In this document: piece by piece, positions 50,294 through 59,760 of the stretch
How the letters are laid out: every line of letters starts with the position of its first letter
How positions within the stretch are numbered: the first letter of the stretch is position 1
Assembly: GCA_019233755.1 (NCBI GenBank)
Contig: JAFAMD010000055.1
Span: 62,001 to 126,000, forward strand
Direction of reading: 5' to 3'
From: Acidobacteriaceae bacterium
Lineage (GTDB): Bacteria; Acidobacteriota; Terriglobia; Bryobacterales; Bryobacteraceae
DNA: 64,000 nt
The notes under the pieces: model-generated
Seen by the model: only the letters and a program-made list of their open reading frames with translations
Told to the model about the DNA's origin: nothing
Database searches by the model: none
Translations under genes and position numbers: made by a program

Positions 50294-51618
50294 GCGAGCA
50301 TTCATTTCTTCCCTCATTGATTCTCTTCGTCATCGCGACAGGTCTGGTTGCGCGTTCGATGTGGACCCGGCGGTCTATCGGCCTGGGCGGCGTGTACATG
50401 CTTCAGCTTTGGATTCTTTACGCTTCGGGAGCTTGCCTGCGTGCTCTACCCTGGGCCGGTTTGAGGAATACCAGTGTGGCGCTTGACGGGTTTGCGGTCA
50501 GCGCTTACGGCGCCATCGCATTCGCAGCAGGCTGGTGCATCAGGCCGTATTTATTTCCGTTGCGCTCGCCTCGATTCGTCAAGCAGAACCCAAAGCTGCC
50601 GGGCCTTTACATTGCTTCCGGTTTGATCAGCTACTTCCTCCTGAAGCCCACTATCGGCCGGTTGCCGACCCTCCAGGCGATCACTCTCGTGGGCGCACAA
50701 CTTGCTCTTGCAGGTTTGTGCCTGGGAGCGTTTCTAAACTGGCAGCGCGGCGGATGGAAGCTGCTGCTGAAGTGGTCTCTTCCGGCTCTTTTGTTCCCGC
50801 TTGTGACCGTTTTGCATCAGGGCTTTCTGGGATACGGCGTCGCTGCACTCTCGATGTTTGCGGTGTTTTGCGCAACCTTCGTCCGCCCGCGATGGGTAGT
50901 TGTGGTTGCCCTCGTCCTTGCTGTCTATTCCGGAACGTCGTTCACCATCGCCTATCTGAAGAACCGGCCTGCTCTGCGGACGGCCGTCTGGGGCGGAGCG
51001 GACTGGCGCACGCGCATTGACGAGCTGGCGAAAACAGTTTCGATTATTGAGCCGTTCGACGTGCGAAACCGCACCGACATTGAAATATTCAATGAACGAA
51101 TGGATCAAAGCCCCCTGCTCGGCCTTGCAGTGGACAGGCTCTCAGAGAGAGGCGATTACGCGCACGGCGAGACCTTGCTAAATGCTCTGATTGGTTTGGT
51201 TCCGCGAGCGCTATGGCCGAACAAACCGGTGGGGGCGGGGAGCGGAGGCCTCGTTAGCCGCTATACCGGTCTGCACTTTGCACGAAATACAAGCGTCGGC
51301 GTCGGCCAAATGATGGAGTTGTATATCAATTTCGGCACGGCAAGCGTGGTTGTTGGGCTCCTGGTGCTGGGTCTTCTGCTTGGATATAGCGACGAGAAAG
51401 CAGCCCTGCTTCTGCACAGCGGTAACTGGCCATATTTTGTCCAGTGGTTTCTGTTCGGCATCAGCTTTCTTCAAGTGGGCGGCAGCTTAATTGAAGCGGT
51501 TTCAACCGCGGGAGCCAGCGTTGCGACGGGGCATATTGTCAACTCGATCATTGCCGCACGCGCGCGGGCTGCGGAGAGGAAGAAGATCGTGCCGGCGGGT
51601 GAGTTGCAGGCAGTATGA
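50290..51618 (+). CDS. Multi-pass membrane protein, Wzy-like polysaccharide polymerase candidate
   Basis: The 442-residue product starts at an ATG overlapping the previous stop. Roughly ten to eleven hydrophobic helices are visible, beginning with SFLPSLILFVIATGLVA and ending with a paired helix near 365-415. A large loop with conserved-looking residues (VPRALWPNKPVGAGSGGL) is between about residues 250 and 355. The layout, a long periplasmic loop near the C-terminus between the last helices, fits O-antigen/EPS polymerases. No sequence motif proves this. It sits among glycosyltransferases, where a polymerase is otherwise missing. Confidence 0.65.
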   Translation: MSEHSFLPSLILFVIATGLVARSMWTRRSIGLGGVYMLQLWILYASGACLRALPWAGLRNTSVALDGFAVSAYGAIAFAAGWCIRPYLFPLRSPRFVKQNPKLPGLYIASGLISYFLLKPTIGRLPTLQAITLVGAQLALAGLCLGAFLNWQRGGWKLLLKWSLPALLFPLVTVLHQGFLGYGVAALSMFAVFCATFVRPRWVVVVALVLAVYSGTSFTIAYLKNRPALRTAVWGGADWRTRIDELAKTVSIIEPFDVRNRTDIEIFNERMDQSPLLGLAVDRLSERGDYAHGETLLNALIGLVPRALWPNKPVGAGSGGLVSRYTGLHFARNTSVGVGQMMELYINFGTASVVVGLLVLGLLLGYSDEKAALLLHSGNWPYFVQWFLFGISFLQVGGSLIEAVSTAGASVATGHIVNSIIAARARAAERKKIVPAGELQAV

Positions 51619-52685
51619 GCGTTTTGTTCGTGACGCCGACGTTCGAAACCGGCGTGCACGGGGGAGTTCAGATGAGCGCAAAGCTGGCCTGGGAAGCGTT
51701 GCGCGAGTCCGTCTCTGGCGGGCGGGCGGAGTTACTGGCGTACGGTAATGCAGCAGGTGGCTCCACTGTGCCATCGAAGATCTCCTTTCTTTCACGAGCC
51801 GCGCGTCTTCGAACCGGATTCGATTTGATCCTGTTTTGGCATATCGGTCTGGTGAAGGCACTATCGATGATGAATACGAGGGCAGCCCGTGTTATGGTCT
51901 TTCTGCACGGTATCGAAGCGTGGTCCTCGCTGGACGGTATCACGGCGCGCCTTCTTGAAGGAACGCATCTCTTTCTGACGAACAGCGATCATACCTGGCG
52001 CAGATTCATCTCTTCCAATCCCCGTTTTGCGAACTATCCGCACCAAACCGTGCCGTTAGGTATCGGGAGTCCGGTTGATCAGCCGGTACCGCAGCCGGGC
52101 GTTCCGCCGGCGGCGTTGATGCTCGGGCGACTGGAACGCCGGGAAAACTATAAGGGGCACATCGAAACAATTCAGGCGTGGCCGCTTGTGCTTGCTTCTG
52201 AGCCGAATGCCGAACTGTGGATTGCCGGCGACGGGAACCTGCTCGCTGATCTGAAAGAGTCAGTCCGGCGGATTGGCGTTGAGGATTCCGTGAAGTTTTT
52301 CGGTACTGTCTCTGAGAAGCGCAAACAGGAACTGCTCGTCGCGAGCCGATGTCTCGCGCTGCCAAGCCGTGGAGAGGGATTTGGCCTGGTCTATCTCGAA
52401 GCCATGCGTCTAGGCCGTCCCTGCCTGGTCAGCACGAGCGATGCAGGGCGCGAGGTGACAAATCCGCCTGAAGCGGGAATGGCTGTTGATGTCGGTGACA
52501 GCGCCGCAATCGCTGCTTCGCTGGCGACCTTGCTGCGATCGGATTCCGCATGGCCGGCTTGGTCGGTCAACGCCCGCCTGCGTTATGAAACAAGGTTCAC
52601 GGCGAATCACTTCAAGCAAAGGCTGGTTGCGGCCTGTTTGCCGCCGGCACGAGACCCGTTGGCATCCGCGGCTTTAGCAGGATGA
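51615..52685 (+). CDS. GT-B glycosyltransferase, family 4 type
   Basis: The 356-residue product is linked to its neighbours by ATGA overlaps on both sides. The N-terminal domain begins SVLFVTPTFETGVHGGVQMS, with the GGVQ loop of GT4 enzymes. The C-terminal domain has ALMLGRLERRENYKGHIETI and SRGEGFGLVYLEAMRLGRPC with the Glu-x7-Glu motif. It is shorter than most GT4 enzymes but complete. Acceptor and donor cannot be read from the sequence. Confidence 0.88.
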   Translation: MSVLFVTPTFETGVHGGVQMSAKLAWEALRESVSGGRAELLAYGNAAGGSTVPSKISFLSRAARLRTGFDLILFWHIGLVKALSMMNTRAARVMVFLHGIEAWSSLDGITARLLEGTHLFLTNSDHTWRRFISSNPRFANYPHQTVPLGIGSPVDQPVPQPGVPPAALMLGRLERRENYKGHIETIQAWPLVLASEPNAELWIAGDGNLLADLKESVRRIGVEDSVKFFGTVSEKRKQELLVASRCLALPSRGEGFGLVYLEAMRLGRPCLVSTSDAGREVTNPPEAGMAVDVGDSAAIAASLATLLRSDSAWPAWSVNARLRYETRFTANHFKQRLVAACLPPARDPLASAALAG

Positions 52686-53902
52686 AAGTTCTTCACGTTA
52701 TCCCCTCTGTAGGGCCGCTTCGCGGCGGCCCGAGCACCGTAATCCGAGCCCTTGCCGAAGGTCTGAGCAAGCAGGGGATTGAGGTGCACGTGTGCACCAC
52801 AGATGACAATGGCCACGAGCGCCTGCAGACAAGCCGATTGCAACCGCAAACAGAACGCGGAGTGACGTACTGGTACTTTCCTCGCCAGGTTCGCTTTTAC
52901 ACAGTTTCGATACCGTTGATGATTTGGTTACGGCGTCACGTCGCTGACTACGATCTCGTTCACATCCACGCTGTCTTCTCATTCGCTTCGACCGTTGCGG
53001 CGTTCGCCGCGAAAAAACGCCGTATCCCGTTCCTTATCCGGCCGCTCGGCGTGCTGAACGAATGGGGATTGAAGAACCGCCGCCGCCGGCTGAAGCAACT
53101 GTCACTCAGGCTAATCGAAAAGCGGATGTTTTCCGCCGCTTCCCGGGTGCATTTTACGAGCGAACAAGAGCGGGCCGAAGCGTTGCGCGCCGGCATCGCC
53201 GGATTGTCCGTTGTAATTCCAAATCCGGTGGATGTCACTAACTCCGAAATGTTCAAAGGGCAGTTTCGCCGGGAACATCCCGACTTACAAGATAAGAAGG
53301 TTCTGTTGTTTCTCTCGCGCATCGATCGGAAGAAGGGGCTCGAGCTGCTCCTCGAGGCGTTTGCAAAGATTCGCTCCCTTCGAAACGACGTGCGGTTGGT
53401 CATTGCGGGGGACGGCGATCCCGCGTATTGCCAAGAGTTGCGAACGCTTGCTGCAACGCTCAGAATTTCCGACGATGTGCTGTGGACGGGATTTCTTTCA
53501 GGGCGGGCTAAGTCGGCTGTTCTGGCGGACTCCGATCTGTTTGTCCTTCCGTCCTATTCCGAAAACTTCGGCAATGCGGTAGTGGAGGCCATGGGCGCAG
53601 GAGTTCCGGTCATTGTCTCCGATCAAGTGGGTATTCACCGGGAGGTGGCATCGAGCGGCGCCGGCCTCGTGCTGCGCTGTGATGCAGGCTCGATTTGCTC
53701 AGCGGTCCTGGAGGTGCTGTTGTCGCCTGCGATGGCGGAGCGACTCTCCCACAATGGAGTCCTGCTCGCCAAGAGTGCCTTCTCCCGCGAGTCGGTAATC
53801 GAGAAGGTGATCGCCTGCTACCACCAGATTCTCGGATTGCCATCGAGCGACCAAGACGATAAGAAGCTCCTGCTGGACACCGTTGGGTTGCGACTTTCAT
53901 GA
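52682..53902 (+). CDS. GT-B glycosyltransferase, family 4 type
   Basis: The 406-residue product begins MKVLHVIPSVGPLRGGPSTV, the classic RGGP donor-loop form. The mid-section RRIPFLIRPLGVLNEWGLKN is typical of EPS-locus GT4 enzymes that act on a hexose acceptor. The C-terminal domain contains KKVLLFLSRIDRKKGLELLL and PSYSENFGNAVVEAMGAGVP with the Glu-x7-Glu motif. Both ends overlap neighbours by four bases. The specific linkage is unknown. Confidence 0.9.
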   Translation: MKVLHVIPSVGPLRGGPSTVIRALAEGLSKQGIEVHVCTTDDNGHERLQTSRLQPQTERGVTYWYFPRQVRFYTVSIPLMIWLRRHVADYDLVHIHAVFSFASTVAAFAAKKRRIPFLIRPLGVLNEWGLKNRRRRLKQLSLRLIEKRMFSAASRVHFTSEQERAEALRAGIAGLSVVIPNPVDVTNSEMFKGQFRREHPDLQDKKVLLFLSRIDRKKGLELLLEAFAKIRSLRNDVRLVIAGDGDPAYCQELRTLAATLRISDDVLWTGFLSGRAKSAVLADSDLFVLPSYSENFGNAVVEAMGAGVPVIVSDQVGIHREVASSGAGLVLRCDAGSICSAVLEVLLSPAMAERLSHNGVLLAKSAFSRESVIEKVIACYHQILGLPSSDQDDKKLLLDTVGLRLS

Positions 53903-54780
53903 TGCAGCTTTCCGCTATCATTCTGACGTTTAACGAAGAAGCCAATCTGCTCCCGTGTCTTCAGAGTCTGCAGCCGCTCGCGTGTCCAACGTTCGTCGTC
54001 GATTCGGGAAGTTCGGATCGGACTCTCGAAATTGCGAGGCAGTTTGGCGCGATGGTCTATGAACACTCTTTCGAAAACCATACAAAACAATGGTCCTGGG
54101 CCTTGGCCAACCTGCCGCTCAAATCGTCTTGGATTCTGGCCCTCGATGCGGACCAGCGGCTAACACCTGAACTTGCCGAGGAAATCCGTCTGGCGACGGC
54201 TCCGGGTGTCAACCAACTTATCGCTGGAATGTTTCTGAATCGCCGGCAGATTTTCCGTGGTAAGTGGATCCGGCATGGGGGCTACTATCCCAAGTACCTG
54301 CTAAAACTCTTCCGGCCTGAGTGCATCGAATTCGATCCCCTCGATCTGGTAGATCACCATTTCTATGTCAAAGGGAGGACGCAGAACCTCAAACACGATT
54401 TGATTGAGGCCAATGTTAAGGAGAATGACGTCTCCTTCTGGATCGACAAGCACAATCGTTATTCGACGCTGCTCGCCCGGGAAGAACTCCTGCGTTCGTC
54501 CAAAACCTCCGCGACCCTTCTCCGACCTGCCTTGCTTGGCAATCCGGACCAGCGCGTATTGGCACTGAAACAAATCTGGCGCAGGTTTCCTCCTCTATTC
54601 CGCTCGCTGGGCTATTTCTTGTACAGATATGTAATTCGAGCCGGGTGGCTCGACGGCCGCGAGGGCTTCATCTTTCACTTCCTGCAAGGCTTCTGGTACC
54701 GCTTGCTGGTTGACATCAAGCTGCAAGAGTTACATGAGCAGGCGAGAGCCAATGAAACGAGTCTTTCCTTCGAGATCTAA
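53899..54780 (+). CDS. GT2-family glycosyltransferase (WaaE/KdtX-like)
   Basis: The 293-residue product has the GT-A fold start QLSAIILTFNEEANLLPCLQ. The first aspartate motif is VVDSGSSDRT and the DxD-like metal site is ALDADQRLTPELAEEI. The rest, with FRGKWIRHGGYYPKYLLKLF, matches the LPS-core WaaE/KdtX subgroup. The C-terminal 60 residues include a hydrophobic pair that may dock on the membrane. It is the only GT2 enzyme in the locus. Its start overlaps the preceding gene by four bases. Confidence 0.9.
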   Translation: MMQLSAIILTFNEEANLLPCLQSLQPLACPTFVVDSGSSDRTLEIARQFGAMVYEHSFENHTKQWSWALANLPLKSSWILALDADQRLTPELAEEIRLATAPGVNQLIAGMFLNRRQIFRGKWIRHGGYYPKYLLKLFRPECIEFDPLDLVDHHFYVKGRTQNLKHDLIEANVKENDVSFWIDKHNRYSTLLAREELLRSSKTSATLLRPALLGNPDQRVLALKQIWRRFPPLFRSLGYFLYRYVIRAGWLDGREGFIFHFLQGFWYRLLVDIKLQELHEQARANETSLSFEI

Positions 54781-54792
54781 GTCAGAGATGAG

Positions 54793-55728
54793 GTGAGCGC
54801 ACTGTTCGCTGGAAGCAAAATTTTGGTAACCGGCGGCGCCGGGTTTATCGGCAGCCACATCGTGGAACGCCTCGTTGAAGAGCGCGCCGAGGTAACCGTC
54901 CTGGATAATTTTTCTCGCGGTTCCCTTTCGCTGCTTTCAAACGTACTCGATTCCGTTTGCGTTATCGAGGGGGACGTGCGAGATCGTAGCTGTGTTGAAG
55001 CGGCATCGGTCGGCCAGACGGCCGTGATTCACCTGGCTAGCCAATCGAGTGTAATGCGCGCTTCGGCGGACTTGGACGAGTCCTTCACAGGGAATGTCGT
55101 GGGCACGTTCGAAGTCCTGCGAGCGGCCAAATCCGCGGGCGTGAAGCATTGCATTTTTGCATCGTCGCGGGAGGTGTACGGCGACCCCACGCAGCTACCG
55201 GTCGGCGAGGACACCCGGCTCGATCCGAAGAATCCATACGGGGTAAGCAAGTTGGCCGGGGAGCTATATTGCAGATCTTTCCAGGATGAGTCGTTTCGTG
55301 TTTCCATCCTCCGTTTGGCCAACGTGTATGGATTCCGGGACTTCGATCGCGTGATTCCGATCTTCGTCGGCCAGGCTCTGCGCAACGAAGATCTCGTGCT
55401 CTATGGGGGCGGCCAGATTCTCGATTTCGTGTGGATCGATACCGTTGTCGACGCGTTTGTTGCAGTTGCTGCGTCGAAATTTCCGACCGGCGCCCTAAAT
55501 GTAGGGAGCGGAAAAGGTATCACGATTCACGACCTGGCCCGCCATATCGTACGTTTGAGCGGCTCCGGCTCCCGTGTTGTCGTGCGGCAACCGAGGTCAT
55601 TAGAAAGTGTTGGATTCATCGCGGATACAACCAGAGCGAAACAAACACTGGGAATTGATTTCTCTCATGAGCTGCTCTACAACCTGCCGCTATTGCTCGA
55701 GTCAGTAAGCCAACCGGCGCCCATATAG
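54793..55728 (+). CDS. NAD-dependent nucleotide-sugar epimerase/dehydratase (SDR)
   Basis: The 311-residue product starts at a GTG. The NAD-binding loop is TGGAGFIGSHIVERL near residues 14-28, VLDNFSRGSLSLL follows, and the catalytic Tyr-x3-Lys is in NPYGVSKLAGELY. The pattern matches GalE-like extended SDRs, which make UDP-galactose, UDP-GalNAc or related sugars for polymer synthesis. The C-terminal substrate lobe (YGGGQILDFVWIDTVVDAF) is typical. It likely supplies a precursor for the glycosyltransferases of the locus. Confidence 0.9.
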   Translation: MSALFAGSKILVTGGAGFIGSHIVERLVEERAEVTVLDNFSRGSLSLLSNVLDSVCVIEGDVRDRSCVEAASVGQTAVIHLASQSSVMRASADLDESFTGNVVGTFEVLRAAKSAGVKHCIFASSREVYGDPTQLPVGEDTRLDPKNPYGVSKLAGELYCRSFQDESFRVSILRLANVYGFRDFDRVIPIFVGQALRNEDLVLYGGGQILDFVWIDTVVDAFVAVAASKFPTGALNVGSGKGITIHDLARHIVRLSGSGSRVVVRQPRSLESVGFIADTTRAKQTLGIDFSHELLYNLPLLLESVSQPAPI

Positions 55729-55740
55729 TGTCACCAAATC

Positions 55741-57513
55741 ATGTCTATTCATATCCTGGGTCTGAATGCGTATCACGGAGATTCCTCGGCTGCTGTTCTG
55801 GTGGACGGGCAGTTAACGGCTGCTCTTGAAGAAGAGCGCCTGAACCGGGTCAAGCATTGGGCCGGTCTGCCCGTATTGGCGTCTAATCGTTGCCTGACCC
55901 TTTCCAGAATCACCGCCGTCGATCATATCGCCGTTTCCCGCGATCCCGGCGCGCATCTGGGACGCAAGCTGCTGCGAGCCATTACCCGCCCGCAGAATCT
56001 CGGCAATATGGCCAGCCGCGCAGCTAATAGCGTGCAGCTTACTCGTTTGCAGCAACAATTGGCCGAGGCCGGCGTGCGCGGTGCAGAAAACGCCAGGATG
56101 CATTTCGTAGAACATCATCGGGCGCATCTGGCCAGCGCATTTTTCGCTTCTCCCTTCGAGGAGGCCGCCGTTGTTTCCGTGGATGGCTTCGGCGACTTCA
56201 GCAGTGTCATGTGGGGTATTGGGCGTGGCAATCAGATCGAAGTGCTCGGGGCTGTTCACTTCCCGCACTCGCTCGGACTCTTCTACACGGCTTTCACCCA
56301 ATTCCTCGGATTCACGAAGTACGGCGACGAATACAAGATGATGGGCCTGGGGGCATACGGTAAGCCCTCGTTTCTTTCCAAGGTCCGGAGAGTGGTTCGT
56401 ACCGAAGGCGACCAGATCCGCTTGGACCTCGATTACTTCCGCCACCATTCGGACGGGGTTGAAATGACGTGGGAAGGGGGCGAGCCCAATCTCGGCTGCG
56501 TCTACTCTTCCCGCTTTGTTGAGGAGTTCGGCACGCCACGGACTCCGCGAAGCGAGATCAGCCAGCGCGACATGGATCTGGCCGCTTCCGCGCAAGCCGT
56601 ACTCGAAGAGAATTACTTCGCCCTCCTGAATTTCGTACAGAAGAAAACGGGACAGCGCGCGGTCTGCCTTGCCGGAGGGGTTGCGCTGAATTGCGTGGCG
56701 AATGGCAGAATCTTCGAAGGGACGCCTTTTCGTGATGTGTACGTTCAGCCGGCAGCGCACGATGCTGGAACATCCATCGGCGCTGCTCTCTTTGTGTGGA
56801 ATCAGCTTCTGCGGAAGCCCCGTACATTCGTCATGGGAGACGTCTATTATGGGCCCGCGTACGATGACCTGGAGATCCTTCGTGCACTCGAAGAAACAGG
56901 GACGCGCTACCATCGCCTCAACGAGGCGGAATTAGTCGATCGAACTGCCCGTGAAATCTCGGACGGCAAAATAGTCGGCTGGTATCAGGGACGGATGGAA
57001 TTCGGTCCGCGTGCGCTAGGCAACCGCAGCATCCTGGCCGACCCGCGCCGGAGCGATATGAAGGACATTCTGAACCGACGGATCAAGTATCGCGAGCCGT
57101 TCCGGCCCTTCTGCCCGTCCGTTCTGCGTGAAGACGTCGCGGACTTCTTCGAAATGGACTACCCCTCGCCTTTTATGGTGATGGCTTACAAAATCAGGCC
57201 CGAGCAGCGGGAACGAATCCCGGCGGTGACACACGGCGACGGCACAGGACGCCTGCAAACAGTGGAAAAAGATGTGAATCCGCTGTATTGGAAGCTCATT
57301 CACCGTTTCAAGGAGCTCACCGGCATCCCTGTCTTGATCAATACTTCGTTCAACGAGAACGAACCCATCGTGGACACTCCGCAGCACGCTATCGACTGTT
57401 TTCTTCGCACCCAAATGGACGTGCTGGCGATCGGGCCCTATCTTGCGCTCAAAACCGAGAACGCGGAAGCAGCCCAGCGAAGCAAAGGTGTTTTCGCCGG
57501 CCAGTGCGCGTGA
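55741..57513 (+). CDS. Carbamoyltransferase of the NodU/CmcH/TobZ family
   Basis: The 590-residue product opens with HILGLNAYHGDSSAAVLVDG, the ASKHA-type phosphate loop of the Kae1-like domain. FVEHHRAHLASAFFASPF supplies the metal-binding histidines. The C-terminal YrdC-like lobe holds MEFGPRALGNRSILADPR and PVLINTSFNENEPIV, both hallmarks. Such enzymes carbamoylate sugar hydroxyls from carbamoyl phosphate and ATP. In this locus the target is probably a sugar of the exopolysaccharide. Carbamoyl phosphate would come from general metabolism, since no synthetase gene is present. Confidence 0.93.
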   Translation: MSIHILGLNAYHGDSSAAVLVDGQLTAALEEERLNRVKHWAGLPVLASNRCLTLSRITAVDHIAVSRDPGAHLGRKLLRAITRPQNLGNMASRAANSVQLTRLQQQLAEAGVRGAENARMHFVEHHRAHLASAFFASPFEEAAVVSVDGFGDFSSVMWGIGRGNQIEVLGAVHFPHSLGLFYTAFTQFLGFTKYGDEYKMMGLGAYGKPSFLSKVRRVVRTEGDQIRLDLDYFRHHSDGVEMTWEGGEPNLGCVYSSRFVEEFGTPRTPRSEISQRDMDLAASAQAVLEENYFALLNFVQKKTGQRAVCLAGGVALNCVANGRIFEGTPFRDVYVQPAAHDAGTSIGAALFVWNQLLRKPRTFVMGDVYYGPAYDDLEILRALEETGTRYHRLNEAELVDRTAREISDGKIVGWYQGRMEFGPRALGNRSILADPRRSDMKDILNRRIKYREPFRPFCPSVLREDVADFFEMDYPSPFMVMAYKIRPEQRERIPAVTHGDGTGRLQTVEKDVNPLYWKLIHRFKELTGIPVLINTSFNENEPIVDTPQHAIDCFLRTQMDVLAIGPYLALKTENAEAAQRSKGVFAGQCA

Positions 57514-57561
57514 GTCACGCAGAAGTAATTATCGAGTCATGAGCGGTTCTTCTTTCGTTTC

Positions 57562-58815
57562 GTGAAAATCCTGATTCTGAATCAGACGTTTTATCCGGAC
57601 GTCGTTGCGACCGCGCACTATGCGGCTCATCTCGGTACCGCGCTCGCTTCCGAAGGCCACGAGGTTTCCGCTATAGCCGGCATCCGCGCCTATGACGACC
57701 CCACTAAGCGCTTTGCCGCTAAAGAGGCCTGGCAGGCCGTAAACATCCGCCGCATCTTCACACCGGGACTGGGGAAGGCGTCCAAACTGCGGAGACTAGT
57801 CGACTTTGCCACGTTCCTTCTCGGCTGCGCCTGGCGCCTGCTCTGGACGCCGCGCCACGATGTCGTTGTTTCACTGACGTCTCCTCCGCTGATTGCCTTC
57901 CTGGCGGCTCTCTTTGTTCGCCTCAAGGGCGGGGAACTGCTGTATTGGGTGATGGACTTGAATCCCGATCAGGCGATCGCCGCGGGAATGCTTCAGCCGC
58001 TCGCTTTGCGTACCAGGCTGCTTGAGTGGATGCTTCGCTACACCCTCTCAGCTTCGAGCCGGATCATCGTCCTGGATCGCTTCATGAAGGAGCGGATCTG
58101 CGCGCGCGGCATCGATCCTGGCTTGATCTCGACGATTCCGCCATGGTCGCACGACGCCGCTCTTGCGCTCGATCAGGAACGCCGGGCTTTGTTTCGCCGG
58201 GAGCATGGCTTGGAGGGGAAGTTTGTCGTAATGTATGCCGGCAACCATAGCCCGTGCCATCCGCTCGACACGCTTATTGGTGCGGCAGAGCAACTGGCCG
58301 CGCACAAGGACGTCATGTTCTGCTTTGTCGGCGGAGGCGTGGAACACAAAAAGATCGCAGCGTACGCGCAACAAACTCACGCCAGCAACGTGGTGTGTCT
58401 GCCCTATCCGCCGAAAGAGCGCCTCACGGATCCGCTGTTCGCCGCGGATCTGCATGTCGTCGTGATGGGAGAGCCATATCTGGGCATCGTTCATCCCTGC
58501 AAGGTTTACAATATTCTCGCTCTCGGAACGCCTCTCCTCTATATTGGGCCGCTCGAGAGTCATGTGACGGACCTGGCTGCGAAGGCACAGCAAACGGAGT
58601 GGTTTTACCCTGCCGTACCTGGCGCAACGACGCAAGTGGTGGACCATATCCTGCGGGCAAAGCAAGCGTGCAGACTTTCGGTTCCCGAAGAGAAAGCCGT
58701 GGGGGCAGCATTTTCCCGGAGCGAGCTGCTCACGCAGGTTGTTCGAGAGGTGCAGAATCTGGTGCCGGGTGTGCCTTTTGCCGGCAGCGAGAAGCTTCGT
58801 GCCGCTACGGAATGA
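57562..58815 (+). CDS. WbuB-like GT-B glycosyltransferase
   Basis: The 417-residue product starts at a GTG (MKILILNQTFYPDVVATAHY), with the FYPD motif of WbuB-like GT4 enzymes. VVVSLTSPPLIAFLAALFVR makes an amphipathic or membrane-dipping stretch near residue 100. YWVMDLNPDQAIAAGML is characteristic of the group. The C-terminal domain has VVMYAGNHSPCHPLDTLIGA and CKVYNILALGTPLLYIGP in place of the standard Glu pair. It is the last glycosyltransferase before the exosortase block, with a 48-base gap before it. Confidence 0.87.
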   Translation: MKILILNQTFYPDVVATAHYAAHLGTALASEGHEVSAIAGIRAYDDPTKRFAAKEAWQAVNIRRIFTPGLGKASKLRRLVDFATFLLGCAWRLLWTPRHDVVVSLTSPPLIAFLAALFVRLKGGELLYWVMDLNPDQAIAAGMLQPLALRTRLLEWMLRYTLSASSRIIVLDRFMKERICARGIDPGLISTIPPWSHDAALALDQERRALFRREHGLEGKFVVMYAGNHSPCHPLDTLIGAAEQLAAHKDVMFCFVGGGVEHKKIAAYAQQTHASNVVCLPYPPKERLTDPLFAADLHVVVMGEPYLGIVHPCKVYNILALGTPLLYIGPLESHVTDLAAKAQQTEWFYPAVPGATTQVVDHILRAKQACRLSVPEEKAVGAAFSRSELLTQVVREVQNLVPGVPFAGSEKLRAATE

Positions 58816-58836
58816 GAACAAATCAACCTTGACAGT

Positions 58837-59760
58837 ATGAGTGGAAAAGCGACAGTTTTTGACGCAGACGTGCGCGGGCCCGTTGGGGGCGAAACTTCTT
58901 CCTCCCCGGCCTCATGGATGCCGGTGTTGTGGTTCGGAGGACTGCTGGCAGTTTCGTATGCCTTCGTGTTGAGCCGCCTGGCGCAACAGTGGTTCACGGA
59001 CGACGACATGAGTCACGGCATGTTCGTCCCGCCGCTCGTGGCCTATATAGTCTGGCAACGTTGGACGAAGCTGCGCAGCTTGCCGGCAGCTTCGAACATG
59101 TGGGGATTGCTTCTGATGATTGCCGGATCCCTCATGCTCTGCATCGGGCCGCCGAGTTTGCCGACGTTCGTGTTTATGACCCGCGTCGGGTTTGTCTTTT
59201 CGCTCACCGGCTTGGTCCTTTTCTTACGTGGGACTCGCACGCTACGCGAGTTGGCCTACCCGCTCTTACTTCTGTTGTTTATGATTCCACCGCCCGGATT
59301 CATTTATCAAAGATTGACATTGCCGCTGCAGTTTGTCGCGAGCTTTCTGTCGGAAAATCTGCTGGAACTTCTGGGGTACTCGGTGCTGCGGGAGGGGAAT
59401 GTGCTCCATTTACCGGGACAGACCCTGGATGTGGTGGAAGCATGCAGCGGCTTACGCTCGCTGCTGTCGCTGTCCTTTCTGGCGCAGGCGTACGCATATC
59501 TGTTCGACCGCCGGCCGTGGATGAGAGTCGCGCTGGCGATTGTGATCATTCCGATTGCCGTGGCCGCCAATGCCTGCCGCATCGCATTATCTGCCATGGC
59601 GGGGCGCATTAATCCGGAGTGGGGGCATGGTCTGTACCATGCCATGACCGCCTGGATCGTTTTTGTTGTCTCGTTTGTGCTTTTGTTGATCACGCATCAA
59701 GTGATCTGCCGGGTCCGCGGTTTGTTCTATAAGGAGGAAACAGCCGATGCGCTTTCTTAA
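58837..59760 (+). CDS. Exosortase (EpsH/Xrt family transpeptidase)
   Basis: The 307-residue protein has about eight hydrophobic helices. The proposed catalytic triad of exosortases is present: C203 in DVVEACSGLRSLLSL, R248 in ANACRIALSAMAG and H268 in HGLYHAMTAWIVF. HGMFVPPLVAYIVW near residue 60 is also typical. Exosortases recognise PEP-CTERM tails, cut them and probably link the protein to an extracellular acceptor. A PEP-CTERM gene lies 3 kb downstream. The exact Xrt subtype cannot be fixed. The last 14 bases overlap the EpsI start. Confidence 0.92.
   Translation: MSGKATVFDADVRGPVGGETSSSPASWMPVLWFGGLLAVSYAFVLSRLAQQWFTDDDMSHGMFVPPLVAYIVWQRWTKLRSLPAASNMWGLLLMIAGSLMLCIGPPSLPTFVFMTRVGFVFSLTGLVLFLRGTRTLRELAYPLLLLLFMIPPPGFIYQRLTLPLQFVASFLSENLLELLGYSVLREGNVLHLPGQTLDVVEACSGLRSLLSLSFLAQAYAYLFDRRPWMRVALAIVIIPIAVAANACRIALSAMAGRINPEWGHGLYHAMTAWIVFVVSFVLLLITHQVICRVRGLFYKEETADALS

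Noticed and set aside
55813-56913. A 366-codon minus-strand open frame opposite the carbamoyltransferase
   Set aside because: The forward protein has complete carbamoyltransferase motifs over the same bases. The reverse frame reflects codon bias.
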